A stretch of DNA of 64,000 nt from Halichoerus grypus (GCF_964656455.1 NC_135722.1:48812628-48876627); one strand, 5' to 3'; shown: positions 24,201 through 40,620, numbered from the stretch's first letter. Program-made: numbers and translations. Notes: generated from the letters alone by a model not told the origin.

Positions 24201-27200
24201 TGGTGGCCGCCGACCACGGCTCCCCGCCGCGCTCAGCCACGCAGCTCCTGACTGTCAGTGTCGCTGATGTCAACGACGAGGCACCCGCTTTCCAGCAGCA
24301 GGAGTACAGCGTCCTCTTGCGTGAGAACAGCCCGCCTGGCACTTCTCTGCTCACTCTGCGGGCAACCGACCCAGACCTGGGTAAGACCTGAGGGGATGAG
24401 TGGAGAGGGTCACTGGGCAAGAAAGGGTATATTTACCCTCTGATCTCCTTCCATGCTGCCCCTCCTCAGGGGCCAATGGGCAAGTGACTTATGGAGGCAT
24501 CTCTGGCGAAAGCTTCTCCCTGGATCCAGATACTGGAGTTCTCACGACTCTTCGGGCCCTGGATCGGGAGGAGCAGGAGGAGATCAACCTGACAGGTACA
24601 CATTGACAGGACCCCAAAAGCCTGAGGTGTTGTAAGCACCAGTGTTACATGAGCAGAACCCCCAAACTACCCTCTAGAAGCTTCCACCTATTATAGCACA
24701 GCTTGTTATATTTTTGGATCCTTTTGGGGAGGCAAGAGTTGGGCAGATTGCAAGGTGATCTGACTTTTAGGCTGTTACCGTTGTGATCACACAAACTCTT
24801 AAATACATAATGCCACAGCTCTGTCCTGTAGGATTCCCTCAGATTATACTGTGGCCATCTAACAGAAAAGCATATTGATAGTGAGTACCATAGAGGTTAA
24901 GTGACTTATGCAAGCTAACACAGCTTGGAAGCGGTAGAGCTAGGGCTTGAACCCACATCTTTTGATACCTTATTTAGTGCCTTTTCTGTCACATTACCAC
25001 TAATCTTTCTTGCACTAAGTATGGGAAGTGGGGAAAAAAAAAGTCTTCTGACATGTATGTTTATGTGTGTATGTACACATGTAGGCACCCATGTGCTTGC
25101 AGAGTGTGGAGAGATGGACATTTTCTGGTTCATATGTGCACCTGGTGAACATGTGTGAACGCTGTGTGGTGTGGGTTTATCCATGGATGGGAGCAGGCTA
25201 CATATTACTGATTTTGCTTCCCCACAGTGTATGCCCGGGACAGGGGCTCACCCCCGCTGCTGACCCATGTCACAGTGCGAGTGGCCGTGGAGGATGAGAA
25301 TGACCATGCCCCAACCTTTGGGAGTGCCCACCTCTCCCTGGAGGTGCCAGAGGGCCAGGACCCCCAGACACTTACAGTGCTGCGGGCCTCTGACCCAGAC
25401 GTGGGAGCCAATGGGCAGCTGCAGTACCACATCCTGGGTGAGAAATGTCCCACATTTGCTAATCTAGCACCACTTGCCCAGATTTACTCCTTGTGGGCTT
25501 ATGTCAGCCTCAGTGTGTCTGGGTTTCCTTTCCCTTTTCTTGGTCTTCTACCTTTTCAATCATGCATATATGTGTTTCTAAGTGTCTCTTTTTATACCTC
25601 TTCAGCTCTTTATGTCTCTCTGTGTCTCTGTTTTTATTTCCTGTTTCTTTTCTTTTTCTTTCTTGTTTCTCCCTGTGGAGCACTTGTTCTCAAACTTTTT
25701 GGTCTCAGTAACCCTTAATATTTTTAATTTTTGAGAACCCTGAAGAGTTTTTGTTTATATGATATCAGTATTTATTGATATAATAATATGATATTATAAC
25801 AAACATATAAATACATATGTATAATAAACACATTACATCAATATTTAGTATATTAGATATTAAAGCTAAGAAAAATCTTAAAACACCATTGTAAAACAAC
25901 CAGTGAAGTATCCTGCTTACTGTATTTCTTCATAGGCACAAAGAAATATTAGGGGTTCAAATAGTTTGTTGGACAGCAGTGAGATTGCAAAGATTATAGC
26001 AGGTGTAACTAAAAGTAAGCCAGTAAAAACTGAATGAGTCAGGGCACCTCGGTGGCTCAGTTGGTTAAGCGTCTGCCTTCAGCTCAGGTCATGATCCTGG
26101 GGTCCTGGGATCAAACCCCATGAGCCCCACGTCATCGAGCTCTTCGCTCAGCAGGCCGGCTTCTCCCTGTCCCTCTCCCTGCTGCTCCCCCTGCTTGTGT
26201 TTCCTCTCTCTCTGTCAAATAAATAAATAAATAAAATCTTTAAAACAACAACAGCAACAAAAAACTGAATAAGTCTTTGAAAATACACGTTTATGCTCTA
26301 AACTTTCTATCTATATTCTAGAAGACATAAGAATTCGTAAGCACACATTCCATTACTATACAAGTGATGTCATCACTTGTCATGAAGCATTTTGACTCTA
26401 CATTTGTGAGATACTAAGAATTTAAAAGGGCATATAATGTTTTAGTATTACTATGAAACTAGTTTTGATTATATACTCCCTGAAAGGAGTCCCCAGACCA
26501 CACTCTGAGAACAGCTGCTTTATAGTATCTTCCTTTACCATCTGTGGTTCTCCTCTCTTCCTTTCTCCCAGTTTCTCTCCCCTCCACCCCTTCCCATTTG
26601 CTGTTGCCTATATATCACCCTCACTCCCATGGGCTGACACATCTTTGTCTATGTGCACATGTACTTCTCTGCAGATGGGGACCCATCAGGAGCCTTTGTC
26701 CTAGACCTAACTTCTGGGGAGTTTGGCACCATGAGGCCACTAGACCGAGAGGTGGAGCCAGCATTCCAGCTGCGGATAGAGGCCCGGGATGGAGGCCAGC
26801 CAGCTCTCAGTGCTACTCTGCTTGTGACAGTGACAGTGCTGGATGCCAATGACCATGCCCCAGCCTTCCCTGTGCCTGCCTACTCTGTGGAGGTGCCTGA
26901 GGATGCACCTGCAGGGACCCTGCTGCTGCAGCTACAGGCTCATGACCCTGATGCTGGGGCCAACGGCCGTGTGACCTACTACCTGGGTACAGGTGCAGCA
27001 GGAGCCTTCCTGCTGGAGCCCAGCTCCGGGGAATTACGCACAGCCACAGCCCTAGACAGAGAGCAGTGTTCCAGCTATGCCTTTTCTGTGAGTGCGGTGG
27101 ATGGTGCAGCTGCTGGGCCCCTGAGCACCACGGTACCTGTCACCATCACCGTGCGTGATGTCAATGACCATGCACCCATCTTCCCCACCAGTCCCCTGAG

Positions 27201-30200
27201 GCTGCATCTGCCCCGCCCAGGCCCCAGCCTTAGCACCCCGACCCTGGCTCTGGCCACTCTGCGAGCTGAAGACCGTGATGCTGGTGCTAATGCCTCCATC
27301 CTATACCGGCTGGCAGGCACGCCACCTCCTGGCACCACCGTGGACTCTTACACCGGTGAAATACGTGTGGCCCGCTCACCTGTAGCCCTGGGCCCCCGGG
27401 ATCGTGTCCTCTTCGTTGTGGCCACCGACCTTGGCCGTCCAGCTCGCTCTGCCACTGGTGTGGTCATTGTTGGGCTACAGGGGGAGTCTGAGCGTGGACC
27501 CCGCTTTCCTCGGGCTAGTAGTGAAGCCATGCTCCGTGAGAATGCGCCCCCAGGTGGGTCCTCAACCATGCCTCCCAGCTTTGTATCCCTGGATGGGCTG
27601 GGGTTACTCACTAAAAATGTCTGGTAAACTCCCTCAGTGCTCACGGTCCAACCAATACCATCCTCTCTGCAGGGACTCCCATTGTCTCCCCTAAGGCTGT
27701 CCATGCAGGGGGCTCAAGTGGACCAATCACCTACAGCATTCTCAGTGGGAATGAGAAAGGGACATTTTCCATCCAGCCGAGTACAGGTAGGGGGCAGGAA
27801 CAGGGGCTCTGTGAGAGGACAGGCTCCTGGGGGTGCTCCTCTTTGGGCCCGAGAAGGCCCTGGTTGGGGAGGGGCTGCCCTTGAGGAAGGGGCATCAGAG
27901 AGGAAGTCTCCAGGGCAAGCAAGGGCTGTCTGTGATGCTTTCTGCCTCCCCCCAGGAGTCATCACAGTTCGCTCGGCAGAGGGGCTGGACTTCGAGGCCA
28001 GCCCACGACTGCGACTGGTGCTGCAAGCAGAGAGCGGGGGAGCCTTTGCCTTCTCCGTGCTGACCCTAACCCTGCAAGATGCCAATGACAATGCTCCCCG
28101 CTTCCTGCGGCCCCACTACGTGGCCTTCCTGCCTGAGTCCCGGCCCTTGGAGGGACCTCTGCTGCAGGTGTGGGATGTGATGGGAAGAGGGGGGCAGGGC
28201 TGGCTAGACTTGTCTGTGGCCAGCCCAGTGCCAGCAGCCTCCTCCTCCCACTAGGTGGAGGCAGATGACCTGGACCAAGGCCCCAGTGGACAGATCTCCT
28301 ACAGCCTGGCCGCATCCCAACCAGCACGGGGTTTGTTCCATGTAGACCCAGCCACAGGCACTATTACTACCACAGCCATCCTGGACCGTGAGATCTGGGC
28401 TGAAACACGGTAAGGCCTGGCCCTGTAGGTTCCAAGACCCCATCCTGGCTCCATCCAGTTTCAAGCCCAGCCCTGAATCCCTCTCAATCTCTAGGCCACA
28501 TCCTGAGTCCCCCAGGCCCCCAGGCTGTCGTGAGTCCTCCTAGCCCTGCCCAGGGTTTTCCCTTATCCCCAGGCCCCACCTCTGATTGTGCTCTGTGTCC
28601 AGGCTGGTACTGATGGCCACAGACAGAGGAAGCCCAGCCCTGGTGGGCTCAGCTACCCTGACGGTGATGGTCATCGACACCAATGATAATCGCCCCACCA
28701 TCCCCCAGCCCTGGGAGCTCCGAGTGTCAGAAGGTGAGGGCTCGGGAAAGTGAGAGGTAGAGAGGGTGGTAGGGCAGCACTTTACCCCACCCTGGGGCTC
28801 CAGGGGTGTCTTGGACCATGCCAAACACACTTGTCCCATGTATTGCAGATGCACTATTGGGCTCAGAGATTGCACAGGTAACAGGGAATGATGTGGACTC
28901 AGGACCGGTGCTGTGGTATGTGCTGAGCCCATCTGGACCCCAGGATCCCTTCAGCGTAGGTCGCTATGGAGGCCGCCTCTCCCTCACGGGCCCCCTGGAC
29001 TTTGAGCAACGTGACTGCTATCACCTGCAGCTGCTGGCACATGATGGGCCTCATGAGGGCCATGCTAACCTCACAGTGTTTGTGGAGGATGTCAATGACA
29101 ATGCACCTGCTTTCTCACAGAGCCTCTACCAGGTACTGATGCCCCCAGCTGACCCCACACCTGGGCCCAGGGTTGTTCATGTTGGAAGGAAGTGGCAAGG
29201 CTAGAAGTGTCTGAGGTGGGCTGGATGTTGGAACTGACCTGAGGATGGAGCCCTGGGGATGGGAGGGTCCCATCTCAAACCAGCCTTCCAAGTTCTAGGA
29301 ACTATGTCCAGGTTCTTCATCCTGTGCCCAGAAATGGAGGAAGGTGGGCAGTGTGAACACTGAGTATGGGCTTCAAGCTGGCATGGATGCCAAGCAGGGC
29401 TCATGGGACCAAGCTCCAGAACACAGGCTGAGTGGACAATAGGGCAGCTGGGAAACAGCCATAAACACTTGTCCTCACTCCTCAGGTGACACTGCTTGAA
29501 CACACACCTCCAGGCAGTGCCATTCTCTCCGTCTCTGCCACTGACCGGGATTCAGGTGCCAATGGTCACATTTCCTACCACCTAGCTTCCCCTGCTGAGG
29601 GCTTCAGTGTTGACTCCAACAATGGTACGTCCTTCCTAGGATCTGACCCCTTATCTTTGACCATGATGGGCCATATTTTGACTCCATTCCTAGAATTTGC
29701 CTGAATTCTTAACTCCTGGATCTCTGACCCAGTGAGAACATTTTCCCTCCTTTGTCTCTGTTTTAAACTCTGTCCTGACCACATGTCTAGAAGCCATTTC
29801 GTGAATCCTGGAGACCATTCCATAAATTCCCAGCACATAGGCCATTCCCTGGAGTCTGACTTCCAAGGCCATTTCTTAGGCCCCCAAAGGATCACCCCTG
29901 TACTCACCTACAGCGTCTGCTGAATGCATATTTCTCTCCATTCCCTTCTCATCTCAGGGACTTTGTTCACAACAGTGGGGACAGTGGCCTTGGGCCAGGA
30001 GGGGCCAGGAGTGGTGGACGTGGTGCTGGAAGCACGAGATCATGGGATGCCAGGACGGGCAGCAAGAGCCACAGTGCATGTGCAGCTGCAGGACCAGAAT
30101 GACCACACCCCCAGCTTCACATTGCCACACTACCGTGTGGCTGTGACTGAGGATCTGCCCCCTGGTTCCACCCTGCTCACCCTGGAGGCCACGGATGCCG

Positions 30201-32569
30201 ATGGAAGCCGCACCCATGCCGCCGTGGACTATAGCATTGTCAGTGGCAACCGGGGCCGAGTCTTCCAGCTGGAACCCCGGCTGGCTGAGACTGAGGAAGG
30301 TAGTGGACTAGGCCCCCAGGCACTGGGCTGCCTGGTGTTGCTTGAGCCTCTAGACTTTGAAACCCTAACCCAGTACAACTTAACTGTGGCTGCAGCTGAC
30401 CGGGGGCAGCCTTCTCGCAGTTCAGCCGTGCCTGTCACCGTCACTGTGCTGGATGTCAATGACAACCCCCCTGTCTTCACTCGAGCGTCCTACCGCATGG
30501 CGGTTCCCGAGGACACACCTGTTGGAGCTGAGCTGCTGCACGTGGAGGCCTCTGATGCTGACCCGGGTCCTCATGGCCTTGTGCGTTTCACCCTTAGCTC
30601 AGGCGACCCTTCTGGGCTCTTTGAACTGGATGAGAGCTCAGGTGCCTTGCGACTCGCCCGCCCCTTGGACTGTGAGACCCAGGCTCGACATCAGCTTGTA
30701 GTGCAGGCTGCCGACCCTGCTGGGGCACACTTTGCTCTGGCACCAGTGACCATCGAGGTCCAGGATGTGAATGACCATGGCCCAGTCTTCCCACTGAGCT
30801 TGCTCAGCACCAGCCTGTCAGAGAACCAGCCTCCAGGCACCCTTGTGACCACTCTGCATGCGATTGATGGGGATGCTGGGGCTTTCGGGAGGCTCCGCTA
30901 CAGCCTGTTGGAGGCCGGGCCAGGGCCTGAGGGCCGTGAGGCATTTGCACTGAATAGCTCAACAGGGGAGTTGCGGGCACGAGTGGCCTTTGACTATGAG
31001 CACACAGGAAGCTTCCAGCTGCTGGTGGGTGCTGCGGATGCTGGGAATCTCTCAGCCTCGGTCACTGTGTCTGTACTGGTGACAGGGGAGGATGAGTATG
31101 ACCCAGTATTCCTGGCTCCGGCTTTCCACTTCCAGGTGCCAGAAGGTGCCCGGCGTGGCTACAGCCTGGGTCATGTGCAGGCCACAGATGAGGATGGAGG
31201 TGCCGATGGCCTGGTGCTCTATTCCCTTGCCACCTCTTCCCCCTATTTTGGTATCAACCAGACTACAGGTGCCCTGTACCTTCGAGTGGACAGCCAGGCA
31301 CCAGGCAGCAGAACAGGCACTTCTGGGAGTGGAGGCCGGACACGGCGTGAGGCACCACGGGAGCTGAGGCTGGAGGTGGTGGCACGGGGGCCTCTGCCTG
31401 GTTCCCGGAGTGCCACAGTGCCCGTGACTGTGGATATCACCCACACTGCACTAGGCCTGGCACCCGACCTCAACCTGCTATTGGTGGGGGCTGTGGCGGC
31501 CTCCCTGGGAGTTGTGGTGGTGCTTGCACTAGCAGCCCTGGTCCTAGGGCTGGTGCGGGCCCGTAGCCGCAAGGCTGAGGCAGCACCTGGTCCGATGTCA
31601 CAGGCAGCGCCCCTGGCCAGTGGCTCTCTGCAGAAGCTAGGCCGAGAGCCACCCAGCCCACCACCCTCAGAGCACCTCTATCACCAGACTCTCCCCAGCT
31701 ATGGTGGGCCAGGAGCTGGAGGACCCTACCCCCGAGGTGGCTCCTTGGACCCTTCACACTCCAGTGGTCGAGGCTCAGCAGAGGCTGCAGAGGATGACGA
31801 GATCCGCATGATCAATGAATTCCCGCGTGTGGCCAGTGTGGCTTCTTCCTTGGCTGCCCGTGGCCCCGACTCAGGCATCCAGCAGGATGCAGATGGACTG
31901 AGTGACACATCCTGTGAGCCACCTGCCCCTGACACCTGGTATAAGGGCCGCAAGGCAGGGCTGCTGCTGCCAGGTGCAGGAGCCACTCTGTACCGAGAAG
32001 AGGGCCCACCAGCCCCTGCCACAGCCTTCCTGGGGGGCTGTGGCCTGAGCCCTGCACCCACCGGGGACTATGGCTTCCCAGCAGATGGCAAGCCGTGTGT
32101 GGCAGGTGCACTGACAGCCATTGTGGCTGGTGAGGAGGAGCTCCGTGGCAGCTATAACTGGGACTACCTGCTGAGCTGGTGCCCTCAGTTCCAGCCACTG
32201 GCCAGTGTCTTCACAGAGATTGCCCGGCTCAAGGATGAAGCTCGGCCATGCCCCCCGGCTCCCCGTATTGACCCACCACCCCTCATCACTGCTGTGGCCC
32301 ACCCAGGAGCCAAGTCTGTGCCCCCTAAGCCAGCCAGCACGGCAGCAACCCGGGCCATCTTCCCACCAGCCTCTCACCGCTCCCCCATCAGCCACGAAGG
32401 CTCCCTATCCTCAGCTGCCATGTCTCCCAGCTTCTCACCCTCACTGTCTCCTCTGGCTGCTCGTTCACCCGTTGTCTCGCCGTTTGGGGTGGCCCAGGGC
32501 CCCTCAGCCTCAGCACTCAGCGCAGAGTCTGGCCTGGAGCCACCTGATGACACAGAGCTGCACATCTAG
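12258..32569 (+). CDS. DCHS1: Protocadherin-16 / Dachsous cadherin-related 1
   Basis: Giant single-pass cadherin, known as the ligand of FAT4 in planar cell polarity and Hippo control at the plasma membrane. Coding exons: 12258-14048, 19751-19939, 20037-20268, 20409-20645, 20989-22014, 22236-22429, 22643-22739, 22826-22983, 23182-24046, 24141-24380, 24470-24595, 25228-25437, 26675-27553, 27673-27786, 27956-28167, 28255-28409, 28603-28733, 28849-29132, 29486-29624 and 29958-32569. They sum to 9891 nt, or 3296 residues; the human protein is about 3298. All introns are GT-AG and the frame is open throughout. Residues 1-41 form a Leu-rich signal peptide ending near GAWGQ. A long array of cadherin repeats follows (27 in the family) with recurring LDRE, DxND and DxD calcium motifs. 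A hydrophobic helix lies at about 2934-2957, then a cytoplasmic tail of about 340 residues ends in DDTELHI. The start was chosen because MQKE aligns with the human start and lies 174 nt after a splice acceptor. Confidence 0.97.
12330..12350 (+). repeat. (CTG)7 microsatellite encoding signal-peptide leucines
   Basis: Seven CTG codons in a row encode part of the hydrophobic core of the DCHS1 signal peptide (about residues 25-31). Such repeats commonly vary in length between individuals and species, which could explain small length differences from the human protein. Confidence 0.9.
14800..15140 (+). repeat. Old LINE-1 fragment in DCHS1 intron 2
   Basis: AAAGTTTTAGATTCACAGCAAAATTGAG, CATTATCAGCATCCCCACCAGAG, TTTACATTAGGGTTCACTCCTG and TTGGACAAATGTATAATG are typical of an ancient mammalian L1. 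Boundaries are approximate. Confidence 0.55.
15661..15860 (+). mobile_element. CAN-SINE (SINEC), DCHS1 intron 2
   Basis: A tRNA-derived head (GGGGCACCTGGGTGGCTGAG) with A-box and B-box-like sequence leads to a pyrimidine-rich body and an AAATAAATAAATCTTTTTTT tail. Flanking direct repeats of about 13 bp, TTAAAAATCACAG (15642-15654) and a copy with extra A residues ending at 15869, mark target-site duplication. Confidence 0.9.
16335..17880 (-). repeat. LINE-2 fragment (reverse), split by a hAT element
   Basis: Clear complement of an L2 3' region: ACATTTATCAAGTATCTACCAAGTGCTAG, TTCATGGAGTTTATAGTCTAG, TTTTGGACAGGTTGGATTTAAAGTGCC, GGACATCCAATTGGAGATGTTGAGCAGGCA. It is interrupted by MER5A-like sequence at 16884-17097. 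Confidence 0.65.
16884..17097 (+). mobile_element. MER5A-like hAT (Charlie) non-autonomous transposon
   Basis: Begins CAGTGGTTCATGACTGGG and contains TTTTGCCCCCGAGGGGACAT, GCTACTGGCATCTAGTG, CACAACAAAGAATTATCTGG, ending near GAAATCCTG. Eight-base flanks GTCTAGAG and GGGTAGAG are consistent with a decayed hAT target duplication. Confidence 0.75.
19026..19570 (+). pseudogene. Tigger (pogo-like) transposon remnant with transposase N-terminus
   Basis: The sequence matches a Tigger-family Tc1/mariner element. An open stretch at about 19304-19468 encodes a CENP-B-type N-terminal DNA-binding motif (PKRRK-like, then AVMCLMKTI, VLDKLHSDM, GFNVNESTIY) and then stops. Catalytic sequence is absent from this fragment. 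It lies in DCHS1 intron 2, 180 bp before exon 3, and is fossil DNA. Confidence 0.75.
25681..26520 (+). mobile_element. hAT/MER1-type DNA transposon in DCHS1 intron 13
   Basis: The left end TGTTCTCAAACTTTTTGGTCTCAG and right end CACACTCTGAGAACAGCTG look like decayed terminal inverted repeats around an AT-rich interior with no intact frame. A CAN-SINE is nested at 26041-26259. The family name is uncertain. Confidence 0.5.
26041..26259 (+). mobile_element. CAN-SINE nested in an older DNA transposon, DCHS1 intron 13
   Basis: Complete element from GGGCACCTCGGTGGCTCAG to an (AAAT)n-CTTT-(ACAACA) tail. Target duplications AAAAACTGAATGAGTC (26025-26040) and AAAAACTGAATAAGTC (26260-26275) differ by one base. 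Confidence 0.9.
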
Positions 32570-33032
32570 CTGTGGCCCAGGCTGGGCCCCGACCTGGGAT
32601 GCGCACAGCGTCCCCAATGCAGGCCCCATCTGAGCCTGCCCTGGGCAGCCTCGGACCATGATTGACCACGGGGGAGGCCAGCTCCCCATCCTAAACCCCT
32701 CCAGTGAGGGTAGGTCCCACATCTCACCCGGCCCCATCAGAGCACAGTGCCACAGAGGCTCTGTTGGGCACTGACCTGGGGCCAGGTCCAATGCGGGGAG
32801 AAATATGAAGGAGGCAGCAGCCCTGGGTTCTCCTCAGTGAGGGCTTCCTGCCCTGCACCAGCACCCTGAGGTGGAGCTGAGACTTTATTTATTGGGGGGT
32901 AGGGGGATGGGGGAGGTCCCTCCAACCTATTTGGGCCCAGCTCCTTTGGGTTCCACTGACACCCCTGCCCCTGCACAGAACCAAGTGCCAATTCTCACTC
33001 TGGAGCCTTAATAAACTGCAGTTTGTATCCAG
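32570..33032 (+). terminator. DCHS1: DCHS1 3' UTR with poly(A) signal at 33010-33015
   Basis: The stop codon TAG ends at 32569. A canonical AATAAA lies at 33010-33015, followed by TGT-rich sequence at about 33022-33056 that suits a downstream element. Cleavage is expected near 33030-33035, giving a 3' UTR of roughly 460 nt. Confidence 0.85.
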
Positions 33033-33354
33033 TGTCCGGCTGTATTCTGTGGGGGCCGTGGGGCGGGGGGATGATTGCCAGGCATCTGATACATTGTGGA
33101 CACCTCAGGGGGCACAGAGGGGTGGTGGACACGGGCATCTAGGGTGGGGATGGCCCTGGGAGCCCAAGCCGAGCCTGAGGCTGAGTGTCACATGTCTGCA
33201 GTTGGCCTTTCCTACTCACAAGGGCTGGGAAGCCAGACAGAAGGCAGACAGCAGGGGCTTCCTTAAGGCACTGACATAGAGAGGGATTGGCTGGGTGAGG
33301 AAAGATCTTGGGGATGGCCAGCTCTAGGCCTGAGGGTCCACATGGAACAAGAGC

Positions 33355-33590
33355 TCACGTCTCTTGAGCCTTTGCCACACCAGGCTCTCTGCTGAGCGGT
33401 GTGCCTGCTTTATCTCTGTACATGTTCACTGCAATCCTGTGAGGCAGAGCACTTTAAATATAGCCGCTTCCGTATTCTAAATGAAACCTAGGCTCCGAGA
33501 GGTTGGGTGCTTTCCCGATATCATACAGCTAAGGAGGAACCCTGGTCTGTGGGTCTGTGTGCCCCAGGGCCCCTTCCTTAAGCACTGCCC
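33355..33590 (-). repeat. MIR between DCHS1 and TPP1
   Basis: Reverse MIR: TTGAGCC...ACACCAGGCTC, GCAATCCTGTGAGGCAGAG, AAATGAAACCTAGGCTCCGAGAGGTTGG, TCATACAGCTAAGGAGG. It occupies part of the 0.9-kb spacer between the two genes. Confidence 0.65.
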
Positions 33591-33670
33591 TATACCCCTT
33601 GATGAGTGCCAGCTGGACTCCGGCAGCCGGGGCGGGGGTGGGGGACGGTGGCAGGGGTGGGGTGGGGTTT

Positions 33671-33750
33671 GGAGCCCAGGACGAACCCAGTGCGGGCGGG
33701 GGTCGGGGAGAGGCGTCTGGAGCCCGGACAAACCCAGTGCTGGCGGGGCC
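33671..33750 (+). repeat. Imperfect 48-bp direct duplication upstream of TPP1
   Basis: The segment starting GGAGCCCAGGACGAACCCAG at 33671 recurs 48 bp later as GGAGCCCGGACAAACCCAG at 33719. Both copies continue with AGTGC, then GGGCGGGG or TGGCGGGG. It is a two-copy tandem duplication in the GC-rich approach to the TPP1 promoter. Confidence 0.7.
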
Positions 33751-33779
33751 GCAGAGGAAGGATCGGGCGGCAGCCCCAC

Positions 33780-33924
33780 CCATCTCCAGCATTTAGGACC
33801 ACCCATTTAAAGGAGGAGCCAGCACGGGCACGAGTTTCCCCGCAGCCGCGTGGTGGTGGTGCTCGCGGTAGACTATAAGGCTCATGTGATCTGTCACATG
33901 ACAGCAGATCTCCAGAAAGGCAGA
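33780..33924 (+). promoter_or_regulatory. TPP1: TPP1 proximal promoter / 5' UTR with CLEAR-like E-boxes
   Basis: GC-rich sequence directly before the TPP1 start holds GTCACATGAC at 33893-33902, one base from the canonical CLEAR palindrome GTCACGTGAC bound by TFEB/TFE3/MITF. A second M-box-like TCATGTGA lies at 33882-33889. TPP1 belongs to the lysosomal gene network controlled by TFEB, so these are likely its functional sites. The transcription start is not determined. Confidence 0.65.
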
Positions 33925-38942
<5,018 letters not shown>

Positions 38943-39206
38943 CCCTTTCCTGCCGGAGAGTGAACCTATCCCCTGCCCCATAGCTGGTGGCTTGGTCCCT
39001 TATTCTGCACTGTTGGAAGCCCTGCTGAACCCTCAACCATAGACTGCTGCAGACAGCTTATCTCCCTAACCCTGAAATTCTGTGAGCTTGACTTGACTCC
39101 CAACCCTACCCTGCTCCATCATGCTCAGGTCTCCCTACTCCTGCCTCATGTTTCCCTATAGATGCTATAACTAGTATTGTTTGGGACACCCCGAACCCCC
39201 CTATTT

Positions 39207-39399
39207 TTTTTTTTTAATATTTTATTTATTTATTTGACAGAGACAGAGATAGCGAGAGCAGGAACACAAGTAGTGGGAGTGGGAGAGGGAGAGCAGGCTT
39301 CCCGCCGAGGAGGGAGCCCGATGTGGGACTCGATCCCAGGACCCTGGGATCATGACCTGAGCTGAAGGCAGACGCTTAACAACTGAGCCACCCAGGCGC
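39207..39399 (-). mobile_element. CAN-SINE in TPP1 3' UTR/downstream region
   Basis: Reverse-oriented SINEC: T-rich tail, TTATTTATTTATTTGACAGA, then the complement of the tRNA-like head ending CACCCAGGCGCC. It is flanked by a perfect 18-bp duplication CCCCGAACCCCCCTATTT at 39189-39206 and 39400-39417, so the insertion is comparatively young. Confidence 0.92.
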
Positions 39400-39439
39400 C
39401 CCCGAACCCCCCTATTTCACTCCCCCCCATTTCTTCTTC

Positions 39440-40620
39440 CTCTTTTCAACCAGGCTTTTTCAAAGAGTTGTCTATGCTCTCTGTGTACACTGTTTCACTT
39501 CATGTTCTCTCCTCAGTTCACTGCAGTGAGACCTCTGCTCTCACTTTTTCCCTCTTTCCTCCCCTGACAATGACAGCAATGGCCGTCCTGCTGCTTCATC
39601 CAGTGCACTCTTCCCAGTCTTTGCTTTATGGGCTCTCTGTCACAGCTGTCCACTGCCTCTCCTTCTTTAGCCTTCAGGGCTTAACTTCTTTTCTGACCAT
39701 TCCCACTTCCTCCTTCATTCCCTCTTCTTCCTTCTCTTTCTCTTCTTCCTCATTGAATGTTGGTATACTTGATTGCTTCGTCTTTACTCTTTCGCTCTTC
39801 TCAATCTACCCAGTGTTCCCTGGAACAAGTCAGTCACGTGTATCCACAGCTGTCACCATCTCACTAAATCAGACTTTCTATCGGACGATGATTGATACCT
39901 CAAATGCAAGGTGTATGACACTCAATACTTCATCTCCCTCCTTCCCAATTCCAGACCATTCTCTTGTGTTCCTTCTTGGTAGATGAGACTATGCTTCTTC
40001 CAAGCAAGCCAGAAGCCTAAGTATTATCTTAGACTCCCTTTTCCTTCACCTCCCACTCCCTATCACCACTGTCAATCAATAAGTCCTACTGATTTCACCT
40101 CTTAAATATATTTTTATCAATCCACAAGTCCTGCCTAACATTCCCTAAGAATATCTAGAACTCATTTACTTCTCTCCATCTCTACTGCTACTAAATTAGC
40201 TTAGAACCATATTTTCTCAAAAAAAAAAAAAAAAAAAAGAACCATATTTTCTCTCCTCTGAATTCTAGGAGGCTCTTGAAAAAGATGTCCTTACTTCCTG
40301 CCTGTCCATAAAACCATTTTTCCAGAGTAAAATGCAAATCCCATCAGGTCATTTACTTAAGACCCTTCAAAGATTACTGATGAAGTTCTGAAGTTTTGCT
40401 CTGACTCACAAACCTGATCCTTTCCTTGCTTTTTTTTCCTGAGTAACAAATTGTTTATCCTCCGGTGTTCTCCCTCCCCCTTCCTCCACTTCCCCACTTT
40501 CACTTTTGCTCAAGATATTCTGTGCCCTTAACATGACCCCTGACTCCCTTTGCGTGGTTGGTTTCCAGGATTTTTTGAAGACCCAGCTCAGAAGTCTTCT
40601 CCGGTGAACCTTTGGCTCTC
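39440..40620 (+). repeat. LINE-2 fragments downstream of TPP1
   Basis: Diverged forward L2-like sequence, including TGAATGTTGGTATACTTGATTGC, CCACAGCTGTCACCATCTCA and, after the poly(A)-only insertion, ACTTAAGACCCTTCAAAGATTACTGATGA. Open frames here, such as 39468-39986, have no recognised domain and are not considered genes. Confidence 0.45.
40203..40253 (+). mobile_element. Poly(A)-only retroinsertion with 16-bp target duplication
   Basis: AGAACCATATTTTCTC at 40203-40218 is repeated exactly at 40238-40253, with only 19 A residues between. The duplication begins after TT, giving a TT|AGAA context close to the L1 endonuclease site TT|AAAA. This is what target-primed reverse transcription of just a poly(A) tail would leave. 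Confidence 0.75.
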
